28,000 bases of DNA from positions 1-28,000 of the forward strand of contig CAYSVN010000010.1 in assembly GCA_964434585.1 (NCBI GenBank), written 5' to 3'. A program made the translations under genes and the position numbers. This document shows, piece by piece, positions 1 through 8,374 of the stretch; positions within the stretch are counted from its first letter, which is position 1; each line of letters opens with the position of its first letter. Source of the DNA: CAYSVN01 sp964434585 (lineage in GTDB: Bacteria > Patescibacteriota > Gracilibacteria > Peribacterales > Peribacteraceae). The notes beneath the pieces are model-generated. The model searched no databases and was not told the DNA's origin. It was given only the letters and a program-made list of their open reading frames with translations.

Positions 1-1
1 T

Positions 2-154
2 GGAAGTGATGACGATGGAGATACGGGTGATCTAGGAACGGACAGTGATGATGGAAGTGATGACGATGGAGATACGGGTGATCTAGGAACGGACAGTGAT
101 GATGGAAGTGATGACGATGGAGATACGGGTGATCTAGGAACGGACAGTGATGAT
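2..154 (+). repeat. Three identical 51-bp tandem coding repeats
   Basis: Units at 2-52, 53-103 and 104-154 are identical at every base and encode a 17-residue Asp/Gly/Ser-rich unit. The first unit abuts the window edge, so the array probably continues upstream. Perfect nucleotide identity suggests recent expansion or ongoing homogenisation. Confidence 0.95.
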
Positions 155-553
155 GGAGATTTAGGAGATCTTGGAGACTTTAGCGACATTGGAGACTTAG
201 GAGATCTTGGTGACTTAGGTGATGATGGAGATATTAGCAGTGATGATGGTGGCGCAATTAACTTTTTAATTTACGGACTAACACGGGGAACTAAGTTCGG
301 TATTTGGGGAGCAAATAGTGATGCTAATATTAAATCAATGATTAAATTCCTAAACGACGAAAATAGCGACATTCCAAAAGAACAACGCGTTGAGCTTGTT
401 AGAAATTGGCTACAAGAAGCCCCATTAGCAGATAGCGCTAATAGCCAATTTACATTTGAAAATACGGTAAATACTGTACTAGGTTCTATTGCAAGCGTAA
501 GTGCAAATGTCTACCAAACAATGCTAACTGTTTGGAATTTTTTACTTAATTAA
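2..553 (+). CDS. Asp/Gly-rich repeat surface protein, 3' part (5' end outside window)
   Basis: The reading frame is open from the first complete codon, so only the C-terminal 183 residues are visible. It begins with three identical 17-residue units rich in Asp, Gly and Ser, passes through a degenerate GDLGDLGD stretch (to about residue 80), and ends in a roughly 95-residue non-repetitive domain predicted to be helical and amphipathic. That domain resembles the C-terminus of the Cys-rich protein ending at 3329: both have F-[LF]-I near the domain start, an acidic/basic helix with R-x-E-L, and an ending W-x-F-L. The acidic repeats could bind divalent cations, but this is a guess. An internal ATG at 338 would give only 71 aa and is very unlikely to be the true start, because the same frame continues upstream without a stop. 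It ends with TAA, tail to tail with a small - strand gene. A surface or secreted location is inferred from its relatives. Confidence 0.8.
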   Translation, partial: GSDDDGDTGDLGTDSDDGSDDDGDTGDLGTDSDDGSDDDGDTGDLGTDSDDGDLGDLGDFSDIGDLGDLGDLGDDGDISSDDGGAINFLIYGLTRGTKFGIWGANSDANIKSMIKFLNDENSDIPKEQRVELVRNWLQEAPLADSANSQFTFENTVNTVLGSIASVSANVYQTMLTVWNFLLN

Positions 554-555
554 AT

Positions 556-711
556 TTATTGAGTTTCAATAATTGAAAGACCATTGTCGTAATTCACTGT
601 TTGCAATGGTGCAATAGCAGCAGCTAATTCATCGTATCGAGCATCAATATACCAAATACTACCAGAGCCAATAATAGTGATAGCAAAAAGAGCTGTTAAA
701 AATAATTTCAT
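556..711 (-). CDS. Small membrane-anchored peptide, 51 aa
   Basis: A 51-codon frame runs from ATG at 711 to TAA at 556. The peptide starts MKLFLTALFAITIIGSGSIW, a positively charged residue followed by a hydrophobic segment of about 17 residues. A short polar tail of about 30 residues containing YDELAAAIAP follows. This looks like a signal anchor with an exported tail, or a cleavable signal. Support comes from a promoter-like pair directly upstream on the same strand (TTGAAT, 17-nt spacer, TAGTAT) whose -10 ends 6 nt before the ATG, the arrangement seen at many other genes here. It ends 2 nt from the stop of the convergent repeat protein and is divergent from the Cys-rich protein. I recognise no family; function unknown. 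Confidence 0.5.
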   Translation of the reverse strand: MKLFLTALFAITIIGSGSIWYIDARYDELAAAIAPLQTVNYDNGLSIIETQ

Positions 712-717
712 ACAAAT

Positions 718-746
718 ATACTATTATTGTTTAAAACGAAATTCAA
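718..746 (-). promoter_or_regulatory. Predicted promoter of the 51-aa gene (leaderless)
   Basis: On the - strand, TTGAAT (746-741), a 17-nt spacer and TAGTAT (723-718). The -10 ends 6 nt before the ATG at 711, so transcription would begin at or next to the start codon. Confidence 0.45.
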
Positions 747-823
747 TATCTTTCCTATGTTGTATAAAAAAGTAGTAAGAAACTATGTTCATTTACGTCA
801 AGTTGTCGTACTATTACAGCATC

Positions 824-3329
824 ATGCGTGCTAAGCAAAAATTCTTAACATTACCGCTCGTAGTTTTACTGCTTATTGTTGCCATCTCCAACAATCATTT
901 TAGGAATGCAGGCACTCAACAAGGAATGGATTTTAAAGCTTTGCTTGCAGTTGAATGTTATCTATGTGCTGAGTTTGATAGTGGCAATAATGATGCCTGT
1001 CTTAGGTGTCAATGCTACAGAGATGGTGGAACTGCAGAGGAATGTACTAGCAGCTCATCTGCAGGCAATAGCTCTTCAACTGACATGGCATGTAACCCTG
1101 GATGTAGAACAGAAGTGCTTTGTTCGCAGTGTGCAGGCGGCTTCCAAACATGCCATAGCGAAAGCTGTAATCCTGGTGGTGGAAACTGTATAGGAAAAAG
1201 ATGGCAACAACCTTGTGGAAATTCATCTTCAGAATCATCTAATAGCTCGTCAGATGAAAGCTCTAGCTCATCATCGTCTAGTAGTAGCTCATCATCTAGT
1301 AGTAGCTCATCATCTAGTAGTAGCTCTTCTAGCTTTGGCCCTCCAGTATGTGCCGATGGTGGACCTCCTCGATGTTGTCTTAATGATAATCCACCAATTT
1401 GTGATGTATGTGAATGCCAAAATAACTCTTCTAGTAGTACTTCAAGCTGTCCACCAGATAATCCTACCTGTATTGTAGTAGAAGATTGTCGCTTAGGAGG
1501 AGGTTACATATGTACTCGAATGAATACAGAATGCACAGAATACATTTGCGAGCCAGGGGCAGAAGGAAAATACACCTGTAATCCTTATGATGTGCCATGC
1601 GGCTCTTCTAGTAGCTCTTCTAGTGAAAACTCTGACTCTTCTAGTAGCTCTTCTTCTGATAGCTCTTCTAGTGAAAGTTCTAGCTCATCGAGTAGTTCAT
1701 CATCAGATGGTAGTTGCACAGAAGATACTGATTGTGATGGTGAGTCTTGCTGTCCTGATGGATCATGTTCTATTTACGGGTTCTGTGATGGCGGAAGTTG
1801 TAGCGAAGATAATGAATGTCCAGATGGTGAAAACTGTTGTGAAGATGGCAGCTGCTCAATCTTTGGGGTGTGTAGCGGAGGAAGTTGTACCGAAGACAAC
1901 GATTGTCAATTAGGAGAGAATTGTTGCGAAGACGGCAGTTGTAGTATTGATGGATTCTGTGAAGGTGGCAGCTGTAGCGAGGATAGTGATTGTAAGCCAG
2001 GTGAGGATTGCTGTGAGGATGGTTCGTGTTCTATCGATGGTATTTGTGCTGGAGGAAGTTGTACCGAAGACAACGATTGTCAATTAGGAGAGCAGTGTTG
2101 TGATAATGACCTTTGTACTATTGATGGTATTTGCCAAGGCGGGAGCTGTAGCGAAGATAATAACTGTATAGAAGGTGAAACCTGTTGTGAGGACGACAGC
2201 TGTTCTATTAATGGCATTTGTGCTGGAGGAAGTTGTACCGAAGACAACGATTGTCAATTAGGAGAGAATTGTTGCGAAGNNNNNNNNNNNNNNNNNNNNN
2301 NNNNNNNNNNNNNNNNNNNNNNNNNNNNNNNNNNNNNNNNNNNNNNNNNNNNNNNNNNNNNNNNNNNNNNNNNNNNNNNAGGATGGTTCGTGTTCTATCG
2401 ATGGTATTTGTGCTGGAGGAAGTTGTACCGAAGAAACAGAGACAGAAGATTGTCAGCCAGGAGAAGCATGCTGCCCTGATGGCTCTTGTAGTATTGATGG
2501 GTTTTGTGAAGGAGGAAGTTGTAGTGAGGACAATGATTGCGGAGAAGATGAACGATGTTGTGGAGATGACACCTGTTCTATTAATGGCGCTTGCCCTGGG
2601 GACGAGTGTACCGAAGCAACAGAGGATGAGTACTGCCAGCCGGGGGAGGCCTGTTGCCCTGACGGCACTTGTTCTATTAAAGGTGTCTGTGCGGGCGGCA
2701 GTTGTATAGAAGATAACGACTGTCAACCAGGAGAGCAGTGTTGTGATAATGACCTTTGTACTATTGATGGTATTTGCCAAGGTGGCAGCTGTAGCGAGGA
2801 TAGTGATTGTATAGAAGGTGAAACTTGCTGTGAGGATGACAGCTGTAGTATTAATGGTATTTGTGCTGGAGGAAGTTGTATCGAAGATAACGATTGTCAG
2901 CCAGGCGAGACATGTTGTGAAGATGGACTATGTACAGTAGATGGGTTTTGTCCAGGAGGTAGCTGCACAGTAGATAGAGATTGTCACCCAGATGAAGATT
3001 GCTGCGCAAACGGAGAATGTTCTATTAATGGAGAATGCGGGCGCAGAAACTTCTTTATTGCTGGTGGCTTTTATAACCAATATGTTGTGGCCAGTAAAGA
3101 CGTATCTACCATTACTGAGTTAGTAGAATTTTTACGAGAATCCGGTGATAATCTTACGAGTGAAGACAGGCTAGAGCTAACAAGGGAGTTCCTTGCAAAA
3201 TCAGACCTTGGCGCAAGTAAAGAGGAGAATCAAAATATCTTTACAAACGTTATCGTAAAATTCCAAGAACGTATTAACCAGGCGGTTTATAATGCTATGT
3301 GGAGAATATGGTTATTCTTAGGAGGTTAA
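824..3329 (+). CDS. Secreted Ser/Cys-rich protein with tandem six-cysteine modules
   Basis: A start at 824 gives a normal signal sequence (MRAKQKF then a Leu/Val/Ile core); an in-frame ATG at 785 would add 13 residues before it. A Cys-rich N-terminal region with C-x2-C pairs is followed by poly-Ser linkers (about 1215-1335 and 1603-1704). Then come at least 13 modules of about 29 residues with the pattern C-x5-C-x5-CC-x4-C-x5-C (about 1706-3039), and a ~95-residue cysteine-free C-terminal domain ending in a W-rich amphipathic helix. The C-terminal domain is related to that of the protein ending at 553. A 100-N gap interrupts the module array. The visible frame differs by one base across it (frame starting at 824 before, frame of 3087 after), which is expected of an arbitrary filler length and is no evidence of a frameshift. 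The true length is therefore unknown. The protein is probably a surface or extracellular disulfide-rich stalk. It ends 1 nt from the convergent methyltransferase gene. Confidence 0.85.
1277..1326 (+). repeat. 18-bp microrepeat encoding poly-serine
   Basis: Two full copies and most of a third copy of an 18-bp unit encode six serines each, alternating AGY and TCN codons. It forms the core of the first poly-Ser linker. Confidence 0.8.
1706..3039 (+). repeat. Tandem six-Cys module array (about 87 bp per unit)
   Basis: Modules begin at GSC and follow C-x5-C-x5-CC-x4-C-x5-C, usually with ED after the first Cys and S/T-I-[DNF]-G before the last. A 174-bp higher-order period is visible: the same run of about 40 bases recurs at 1877, 2051 and 2225. 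Two modules (near 2415 and 2605) carry short insertions between the first two cysteines. The array contains the 100-N gap at 2280-2379. Confidence 0.9.
2280..2379. other. Assembly gap, 100 N
   Basis: Exactly 100 N inside the six-Cys array, flanked on both sides by module sequence. The round length is a placeholder, so the real number of modules is unknown. Confidence 0.98.
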
Positions 3330-3330
3330 G

Positions 3331-4761
3331 CTACAATATAACTGTTCTAGGTAATGTATTTTTTATAACGCCATTACGTACTTTTGCCGGAGCAATGGTA
3401 AGGCTGTTAAATTGTAAAATGTAGATACCATTTTTGTAAGTTATTGGTAAGTCTTTACCGTGGTAATAATCATCGAGTTCTTGTTTACTTAAGATAATAA
3501 CAGATGCTTCATGGTAGCCTGTTAAACGCAATGTCGCTAAGTAACCTAGTGAAAGTTCATGTTTATGTATTTTACCAAGCGGCAGTCCTGCTACAAAACT
3601 ATGGGAAAACAATGGGTGTTTTGCAGTGCTCTCTGTTGTAAAAGACAGCAATCCCCTTTCTTCAAATAGTTGAGTACTGTCAGGCAATGTAGTGCCATAT
3701 TGTTTTTGTAAGCCAGCGGTAAGGTCCCGCTTAAACACTTTAGATTTTAGTTCGCGTACAACCTTAGGTCTTTTTAATTTTTCTAGGGTATTGGTAGGAG
3801 CTATTTTTTTAAAGACAGCACAAAAGAATCCACCTGTATTTTCTGTTTGTGGCCATAAGCGTAGAAGTGGCATATCATCACAATTAAGCAAGCCTTTTTT
3901 GCATAAAAAGGTTTGCATTTTGGTAGAGGCTTTTAAGGCTGGCTTCATATCCCACGTGGTAAGATGCGGTGATATTATTGTTTGAGGATCAACCAATTCT
4001 ACTTGTCCTGCAAAGTGTTCTAGTAGCCAAGCAACTACTTGTTCATTTTCTTCCCATGTAAGAGTACATGTACTGTAAACAATGCGCCCACCAATTTTAC
4101 AAGCATGCAAAGAAGCGCTTAGTAGTCTTTTTTGTACCTTGGCCGCTTTCATAATGCCAAGATCACTACTATAGTTTAATGCGTCTTTATCCCGCCTAGA
4201 AGTACCTTGGGCGGTACAAGGAGCATCACAAAGCACACAGTCAAATTGCTCCACAGTACTGCGGCCATACCATTCACCACTACGCCTCATAACAAGACTG
4301 TTATAAACCCCATTACGGTGTAAAGCATCTGTAAGTGTATGCACTCGCGAGGAAGATGGATCATTACAAACAACGACACCTTGGTTTTGCAATCTACCAG
4401 CAATTTGCGTACTTTTACTCCCAGGAGCAGCACAAAGATCTAGCACACTTTCTCCTGGCTTAGGATCAAGTAAGCTAACAGGTAGCATACTAGCAGCTTC
4501 TTGCATATAAATATTACCAGTTAAATGCAAAGCATGATGTCCAAGTGCCTTAGAGCGATCTGTGCGTTCAATAAAAAAACTATCTCTGTCCCAGGATAAT
4601 GGGGTTAATTTCCAATGTTCAAGCTTTGCCCAACGGTGTAAATCTTTTACAGAAAATTTAAGAGTATTTACACGAATAGAAGGCACTAGGCGTTCAGTAG
4701 CCATGCTACGCAGCATTTCAACATCTACAACTTCACGGTAACGTTCAAATGGATGATTCAT
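3331..4761 (-). CDS. NOL1/NOP2/Sun-family RNA (cytosine-5) methyltransferase, RsmF-like
   Basis: A 476-aa SAM-dependent methyltransferase expected to make m5C in rRNA or tRNA. The SAM-binding motif I is LDLCAAPGSKS near residue 110. Motif IV DAPC (near 180) and the STC motif YSTCT (near 231) supply the two conserved cysteines that attack and release the cytosine. After the catalytic domain, the region around GLPLGKIHKHE resembles the PUA-like C-terminal domain of RsmF-type enzymes. I chose the ATG at 4761, which follows the stop of the upstream surface-protein gene by one base. A GTG at 4776 would add five residues and overlap that gene. It is the last gene of the - strand operon of secreted proteins, an odd partner for them. 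The stop is TAG. Confidence 0.88.
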   Translation of the reverse strand: MNHPFERYREVVDVEMLRSMATERLVPSIRVNTLKFSVKDLHRWAKLEHWKLTPLSWDRDSFFIERTDRSKALGHHALHLTGNIYMQEAASMLPVSLLDPKPGESVLDLCAAPGSKSTQIAGRLQNQGVVVCNDPSSSRVHTLTDALHRNGVYNSLVMRRSGEWYGRSTVEQFDCVLCDAPCTAQGTSRRDKDALNYSSDLGIMKAAKVQKRLLSASLHACKIGGRIVYSTCTLTWEENEQVVAWLLEHFAGQVELVDPQTIISPHLTTWDMKPALKASTKMQTFLCKKGLLNCDDMPLLRLWPQTENTGGFFCAVFKKIAPTNTLEKLKRPKVVRELKSKVFKRDLTAGLQKQYGTTLPDSTQLFEERGLLSFTTESTAKHPLFSHSFVAGLPLGKIHKHELSLGYLATLRLTGYHEASVIILSKQELDDYYHGKDLPITYKNGIYILQFNSLTIAPAKVRNGVIKNTLPRTVIL

Positions 4762-4762
4762 A

Positions 4763-7700
4763 TTAAATACGTTCACGCTTTCTCATAAATGCCCAACCAA
4801 GTGCAGCACCAATTGCAACCACAGCAATAGCACCAGGGCCACTATCTCCAAGTCGGTTACTATTGTCTACTCCGGTAATTGGCACATAGCTTATATCGTT
4901 AAAGCAACGATTATCCAAACAAAGCCCATTAGGACATTCGCCATCATTATCACAAACACAGTTTCCAGCTTCACAGCGTCCAGACGGACATTGGTCACCA
5001 CTGCTACAACTTTGGCACACAAACTCATCACAAAAACCGGTCGCACACTGTTCGCCACTACTGCAACCAAGACACTGACCTTCAATGCAGAACCCATCTG
5101 TACAATCTGCATTACCACTACAGCGACAAGCACCATTAAGACAAAGGCCTGTCGAACATTCATCGTTACCACTACACCCTACACAGGTTCCATCTAAGCA
5201 ACTACCAGACTGGCAATCATTGTTATTGTAACAAGCCTCACCATTTAAAGCTAAAAAGCTTAAGCCGACCATCACATTACCGTCTGCCTCACTTGGCTCA
5301 ATAACACACTCAAAACTACAACCATCACCATCGTAATTATTACCGTCATCACAAGTCTCATTTAAAAGATCATCAATAATGCCATCACCACAACGCTGCA
5401 CACCACAATCAAAGCGACAAAGGTCATTAGGATTACTAGAATTTAATGGTCCATTGTCACACTCCTCTCCAACGTCAACTGAACCATTACCACAGAATAA
5501 TGAACGGTGTCGACAGCTATCTGTACAGAAATAAGAACGTGTAGCATCAATTGGCTCCAAAGAAGGCTCACATTGCTCACCTAAAATTCGTTGCACAATA
5601 CCATCACCACACAACCCACCTGCCCCATGGTAAGCTTCAATCTCACAGACTGAACTACAGGCGTCACCATTGGCGAGGTTTCCATCATCACATTGTTCGC
5701 CATCATCAAGGGTACCGTTTCCACATAAAGGATTTTCGCGAACACAAACAGGGTCACAGCCATCACCCGCAATTTTATTTTGGTCATCACATTGTTCTGG
5801 AGTCATCATAATACCATCAGAGCATTCCTGCTCCTTAAATGTTGTTAATGTACAAAGTGTAGGGTGGCAACCATTACCAGTGGCACCAGGCTCACAAGTT
5901 TCTCCAAGCTCATTATCTACTACTCCATCGCCACAACGTGCAGGCTGACAATCTGGACGACATACAGAATTAGGGTCATTAGAATTAAAACCTCCATTGT
6001 CACAAACTTCGCCATATTCACCACCATCAATCACATTATCTCCACAAAATGGCAAGGTGCAATCAGCACGACAAGAACCTGGATTATTACCATTAGTAGG
6101 ACCATCGTCACATTGCTCAACACCTGCCTGCACAATGCCATCGCCACAGCCAACAAACTTACAAGCTCCAGCATCACAAACACCATTGGTACAGTCTTCG
6201 TCTCTATTACATTCTTGAGGTATACACTCGTTATTACTACAAACTTCTCCAGTAGAACATTGGCTATTATCTGTACAACCATCAGTACAAAGACTGGTGT
6301 CTGGGTTACAAACTTGGTTTAAGTCACAATCTGCAGAAGCGGTACAGCCACCACAGGTACCATCATCAAGACAAACTTCTCCAGTAGAACATTGGCTATT
6401 ATCTGTACAACCATCAGTACAACGGCTGGTATCAGGATCACAAATTTGGTCTCCACTACAATCTGCAGAAGCGGTACAGCCACCACAGGTACCATCATCA
6501 AGACAAACTTCTNNNNNNNNNNNNNNNNNNNNNNNNNNNNNNNNNNNNNNNNNNNNNNNNNNNNNNNNNNNNNNNNNNNNNNNNNNNNNNNNNNNNNNNN
6601 NNNNNNNNNNNNAGGTACCATCATCAAGACAAACTTCTCCAGTAGAACATTGGCTATTATCTGTACAGCCATCAGTACAAAGACTGGTGTCCGGGTTACA
6701 AACTTGGTTTAAGTCACAGTCTGCAGAAGTGGTACAACCACCACATTCACCGTTAGTAAAACAAACTTCTCCAGTAGAACATTGGCTATTATCTGTACAA
6801 CCATCAGTACAAAGACTGGTGTCTGGGTTACAAACTTGGTTTAAGTCACAATCTGCAGAAGTGGTACAACCACCACAGGTACCATCATCAAGACAAACTT
6901 CTCCAGTAGAACATTGGCTATTGTCTGTACAGCCATCAGTACAAAGACTGGTGTCTGGGTTACAAACTTGGTTTAAGTCACAATCTGCAGAAGTGGTACA
7001 AGTGCTACAATCAGCAATTTCTGTATTAGTACAAAGCTGGTTGTTGCAAGTGTCTGTTGTACATTGATCATTATCACTACAATCTGTATCTGTTGTACAT
7101 TCGGGATCTACACACTGTTCGGTAAGCGGATTACAAGTTTGACCAATCGGACAGCCGGTATCAACACAGTTTACGGGGTCGTCAACATTAGCATCTAAGT
7201 AATCTGGCACCTGGTCTCCATCCTCATCATCGTCACTGTAGTCATTATTGCCATTAACATCTTCATCAATTGTGGCAACAAGGTCTGCATCATCATCTGC
7301 GTCACGCCAGTCAAGCTGATCATCGCTATCAGTATTTTGAAGCGCCGCATTACTAGCGGCAGGGTTTCCAAAGGCGCTACGTAATGGCTCAGTATCAAAG
7401 CTATTATCAAGTCCATCTTTATCATTATCAGTATTCGCTTTTGTATTATCAGCCTTACCATTATTGTTCGCATCGTGACCTTCAATATCATCAGTAACTT
7501 TATCGTTATCAGTATCAATATCTAGGTAATCTGGCGTGTTATCACTGTCGGTATCAAAGGGAGTAATACCTGGTTCATAAACATCAACTAATCCATCCTG
7601 ATCAGCATCTGCTGCATCTAAAGCAATGTAACCAATAGTAGACTGTCCTTCAATGTTGTCTGGAATACCATCACCATCACTATCAATATCTTGGTAGTCA

Positions 7701-8368
7701 GGCTGTCCATCGCTATCGCTATCGCGATCATTACAACCAGAAGGAGGCTCACCAATTGGAGCACAGGCACCTTCTGTTTGGTCTAAAATTCCATCATTGT
7801 CATCATCAATATCACTATCATCAGGAATACCGTCTCCATCAAAGTCTAAGCGGCGATCTCTAATAGAAATACAAGTTTCACAGGCAATTTGATCTCCACA
7901 AGGACTTGCTTGTGATAAGTGGCGTTTATAAAGCCATAAGTTTTTATTATCATCAAAGATAACGGAGCTCATAATATCATCCGCAGTTGAAGAGCTTCCA
8001 TCAAAAAATGAGTTATCATTACCGCTTTCAGAAGCTTCAATGGCTGCAATAAAATCCTGGTACTCTTCTAGTACCTGGTCTAACAAGGCTTGATTATCAG
8101 CCGCTAAATTTAATGCATTACGAAAAGCTGCTTCTTCATCTAAACAGCACCATAAATCACGCTGGCCAGTAGCAGGATTAATATCAACCAAGCTACACTC
8201 CCCCTCTCCTACTCGGACAATATCATTATCTCCAGCTTGGCCCACAAGCGATAATGTTTGAATAGAAGTTGTAGGCTGAAGCAATTGATAACCAACAAAA
8301 ATAACACCGGCAACAAGTAAGGCTGTTAACATTGCCGTTCTAGCCGATAGTGTTTTAAACAAATTCAT
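4763..8368 (-). CDS. Surface protein: thrombospondin type 3 repeats, Cys-rich repeats, C-terminal membrane anchor
   Basis: About 1,200 residues plus an unknown amount in a 100-N gap. An N-terminal signal/anchor (residues 13-30) is followed by a Ca-binding-like stretch (about 170-395) of DxDxDGxxD motifs typical of thrombospondin type 3 repeats. Next come tandem 44-residue Cys repeats (CTTSADC...CTDNSQCSTGEVC). Then come units with CGDG, GEQCDDGN and GDGC...C, characteristic of the Myxococcus-type Cys-rich repeat, and further short Cys units. The end is polar NRLGDSGPG, a ~17-residue hydrophobic helix and RKRERI. That tail has the layout of a cell-wall sorting signal, with LGDSG in the place of LPxTG. 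It lies 6 nt after the DsbA-like gene and directly before the methyltransferase, so it is surely co-transcribed with them. Probably a surface-displayed, calcium- and disulfide-stabilised stalk. Confidence 0.87.
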   Translation of the reverse strand: MNLFKTLSARTAMLTALLVAGVIFVGYQLLQPTTSIQTLSLVGQAGDNDIVRVGEGECSLVDINPATGQRDLWCCLDEEAAFRNALNLAADNQALLDQVLEEYQDFIAAIEASESGNDNSFFDGSSSTADDIMSSVIFDDNKNLWLYKRHLSQASPCGDQIACETCISIRDRRLDFDGDGIPDDSDIDDDNDGILDQTEGACAPIGEPPSGCNDRDSDSDGQPDYQDIDSDGDGIPDNIEGQSTIGYIALDAADADQDGLVDVYEPGITPFDTDSDNTPDYLDIDTDNDKVTDDIEGHDANNNGKADNTKANTDNDKDGLDNSFDTEPLRSAFGNPAASNAALQNTDSDDQLDWRDADDDADLVATIDEDVNGNNDYSDDDEDGDQVPDYLDANVDDPVNCVDTGCPIGQTCNPLTEQCVDPECTTDTDCSDNDQCTTDTCNNQLCTNTEIADCSTCTTSADCDLNQVCNPDTSLCTDGCTDNSQCSTGEVCLDDGTCGGCTTSADCDLNQVCNPDTSLCTDGCTDNSQCSTGEVCFTNGECGGCTTSADCDLNQVCNPDTSLCTDGCTDNSQCSTGEVCLDDGTXXXXXXXXXXXXXXXXXXXXXXXXXXXXXXXXXXEVCLDDGTCGGCTASADCSGDQICDPDTSRCTDGCTDNSQCSTGEVCLDDGTCGGCTASADCDLNQVCNPDTSLCTDGCTDNSQCSTGEVCSNNECIPQECNRDEDCTNGVCDAGACKFVGCGDGIVQAGVEQCDDGPTNGNNPGSCRADCTLPFCGDNVIDGGEYGEVCDNGGFNSNDPNSVCRPDCQPARCGDGVVDNELGETCEPGATGNGCHPTLCTLTTFKEQECSDGIMMTPEQCDDQNKIAGDGCDPVCVRENPLCGNGTLDDGEQCDDGNLANGDACSSVCEIEAYHGAGGLCGDGIVQRILGEQCEPSLEPIDATRSYFCTDSCRHRSLFCGNGSVDVGEECDNGPLNSSNPNDLCRFDCGVQRCGDGIIDDLLNETCDDGNNYDGDGCSFECVIEPSEADGNVMVGLSFLALNGEACYNNNDCQSGSCLDGTCVGCSGNDECSTGLCLNGACRCSGNADCTDGFCIEGQCLGCSSGEQCATGFCDEFVCQSCSSGDQCPSGRCEAGNCVCDNDGECPNGLCLDNRCFNDISYVPITGVDNSNRLGDSGPGAIAVVAIGAALGWAFMRKRERI
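6249..7034 (-). repeat. 132-bp tandem repeat encoding 44-residue Cys units
   Basis: Nearly identical 132-bp units (44 aa) have phase points at 6249, 6381, 6639, 6771 and 6903. Each encodes two four-cysteine half-units. The 100-N gap lies between the second and third visible phase points, and the frame is kept across it. Confidence 0.92.
6513..6612. other. Assembly gap, 100 N
   Basis: Exactly 100 N inside the 132-bp repeat. The copy number of the repeat is therefore undetermined. Confidence 0.98.
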
Positions 8369-8374
8369 AAATTA

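Noticed and set aside
338..553. A separate 71-aa gene starting at 338
   Set aside because: The same frame is open to the window edge through the 51-bp repeats and is clearly one protein.
785..2479. Apparent frame change and early stop of the Cys-rich gene after the N gap
   Set aside because: The gap is a 100-base placeholder, so frame across it is meaningless. The module sequence resumes perfectly in the frame that runs to 3329.
2..3039. CRISPR-like arrays
   Set aside because: The repeats are in frame, have no unique spacers and encode regular protein modules.
6297..7067. A 256-aa repeat protein on the + strand
   Set aside because: It is the antisense shadow of the 132-bp Cys repeat. The - strand frame is far longer and has recognisable domains.
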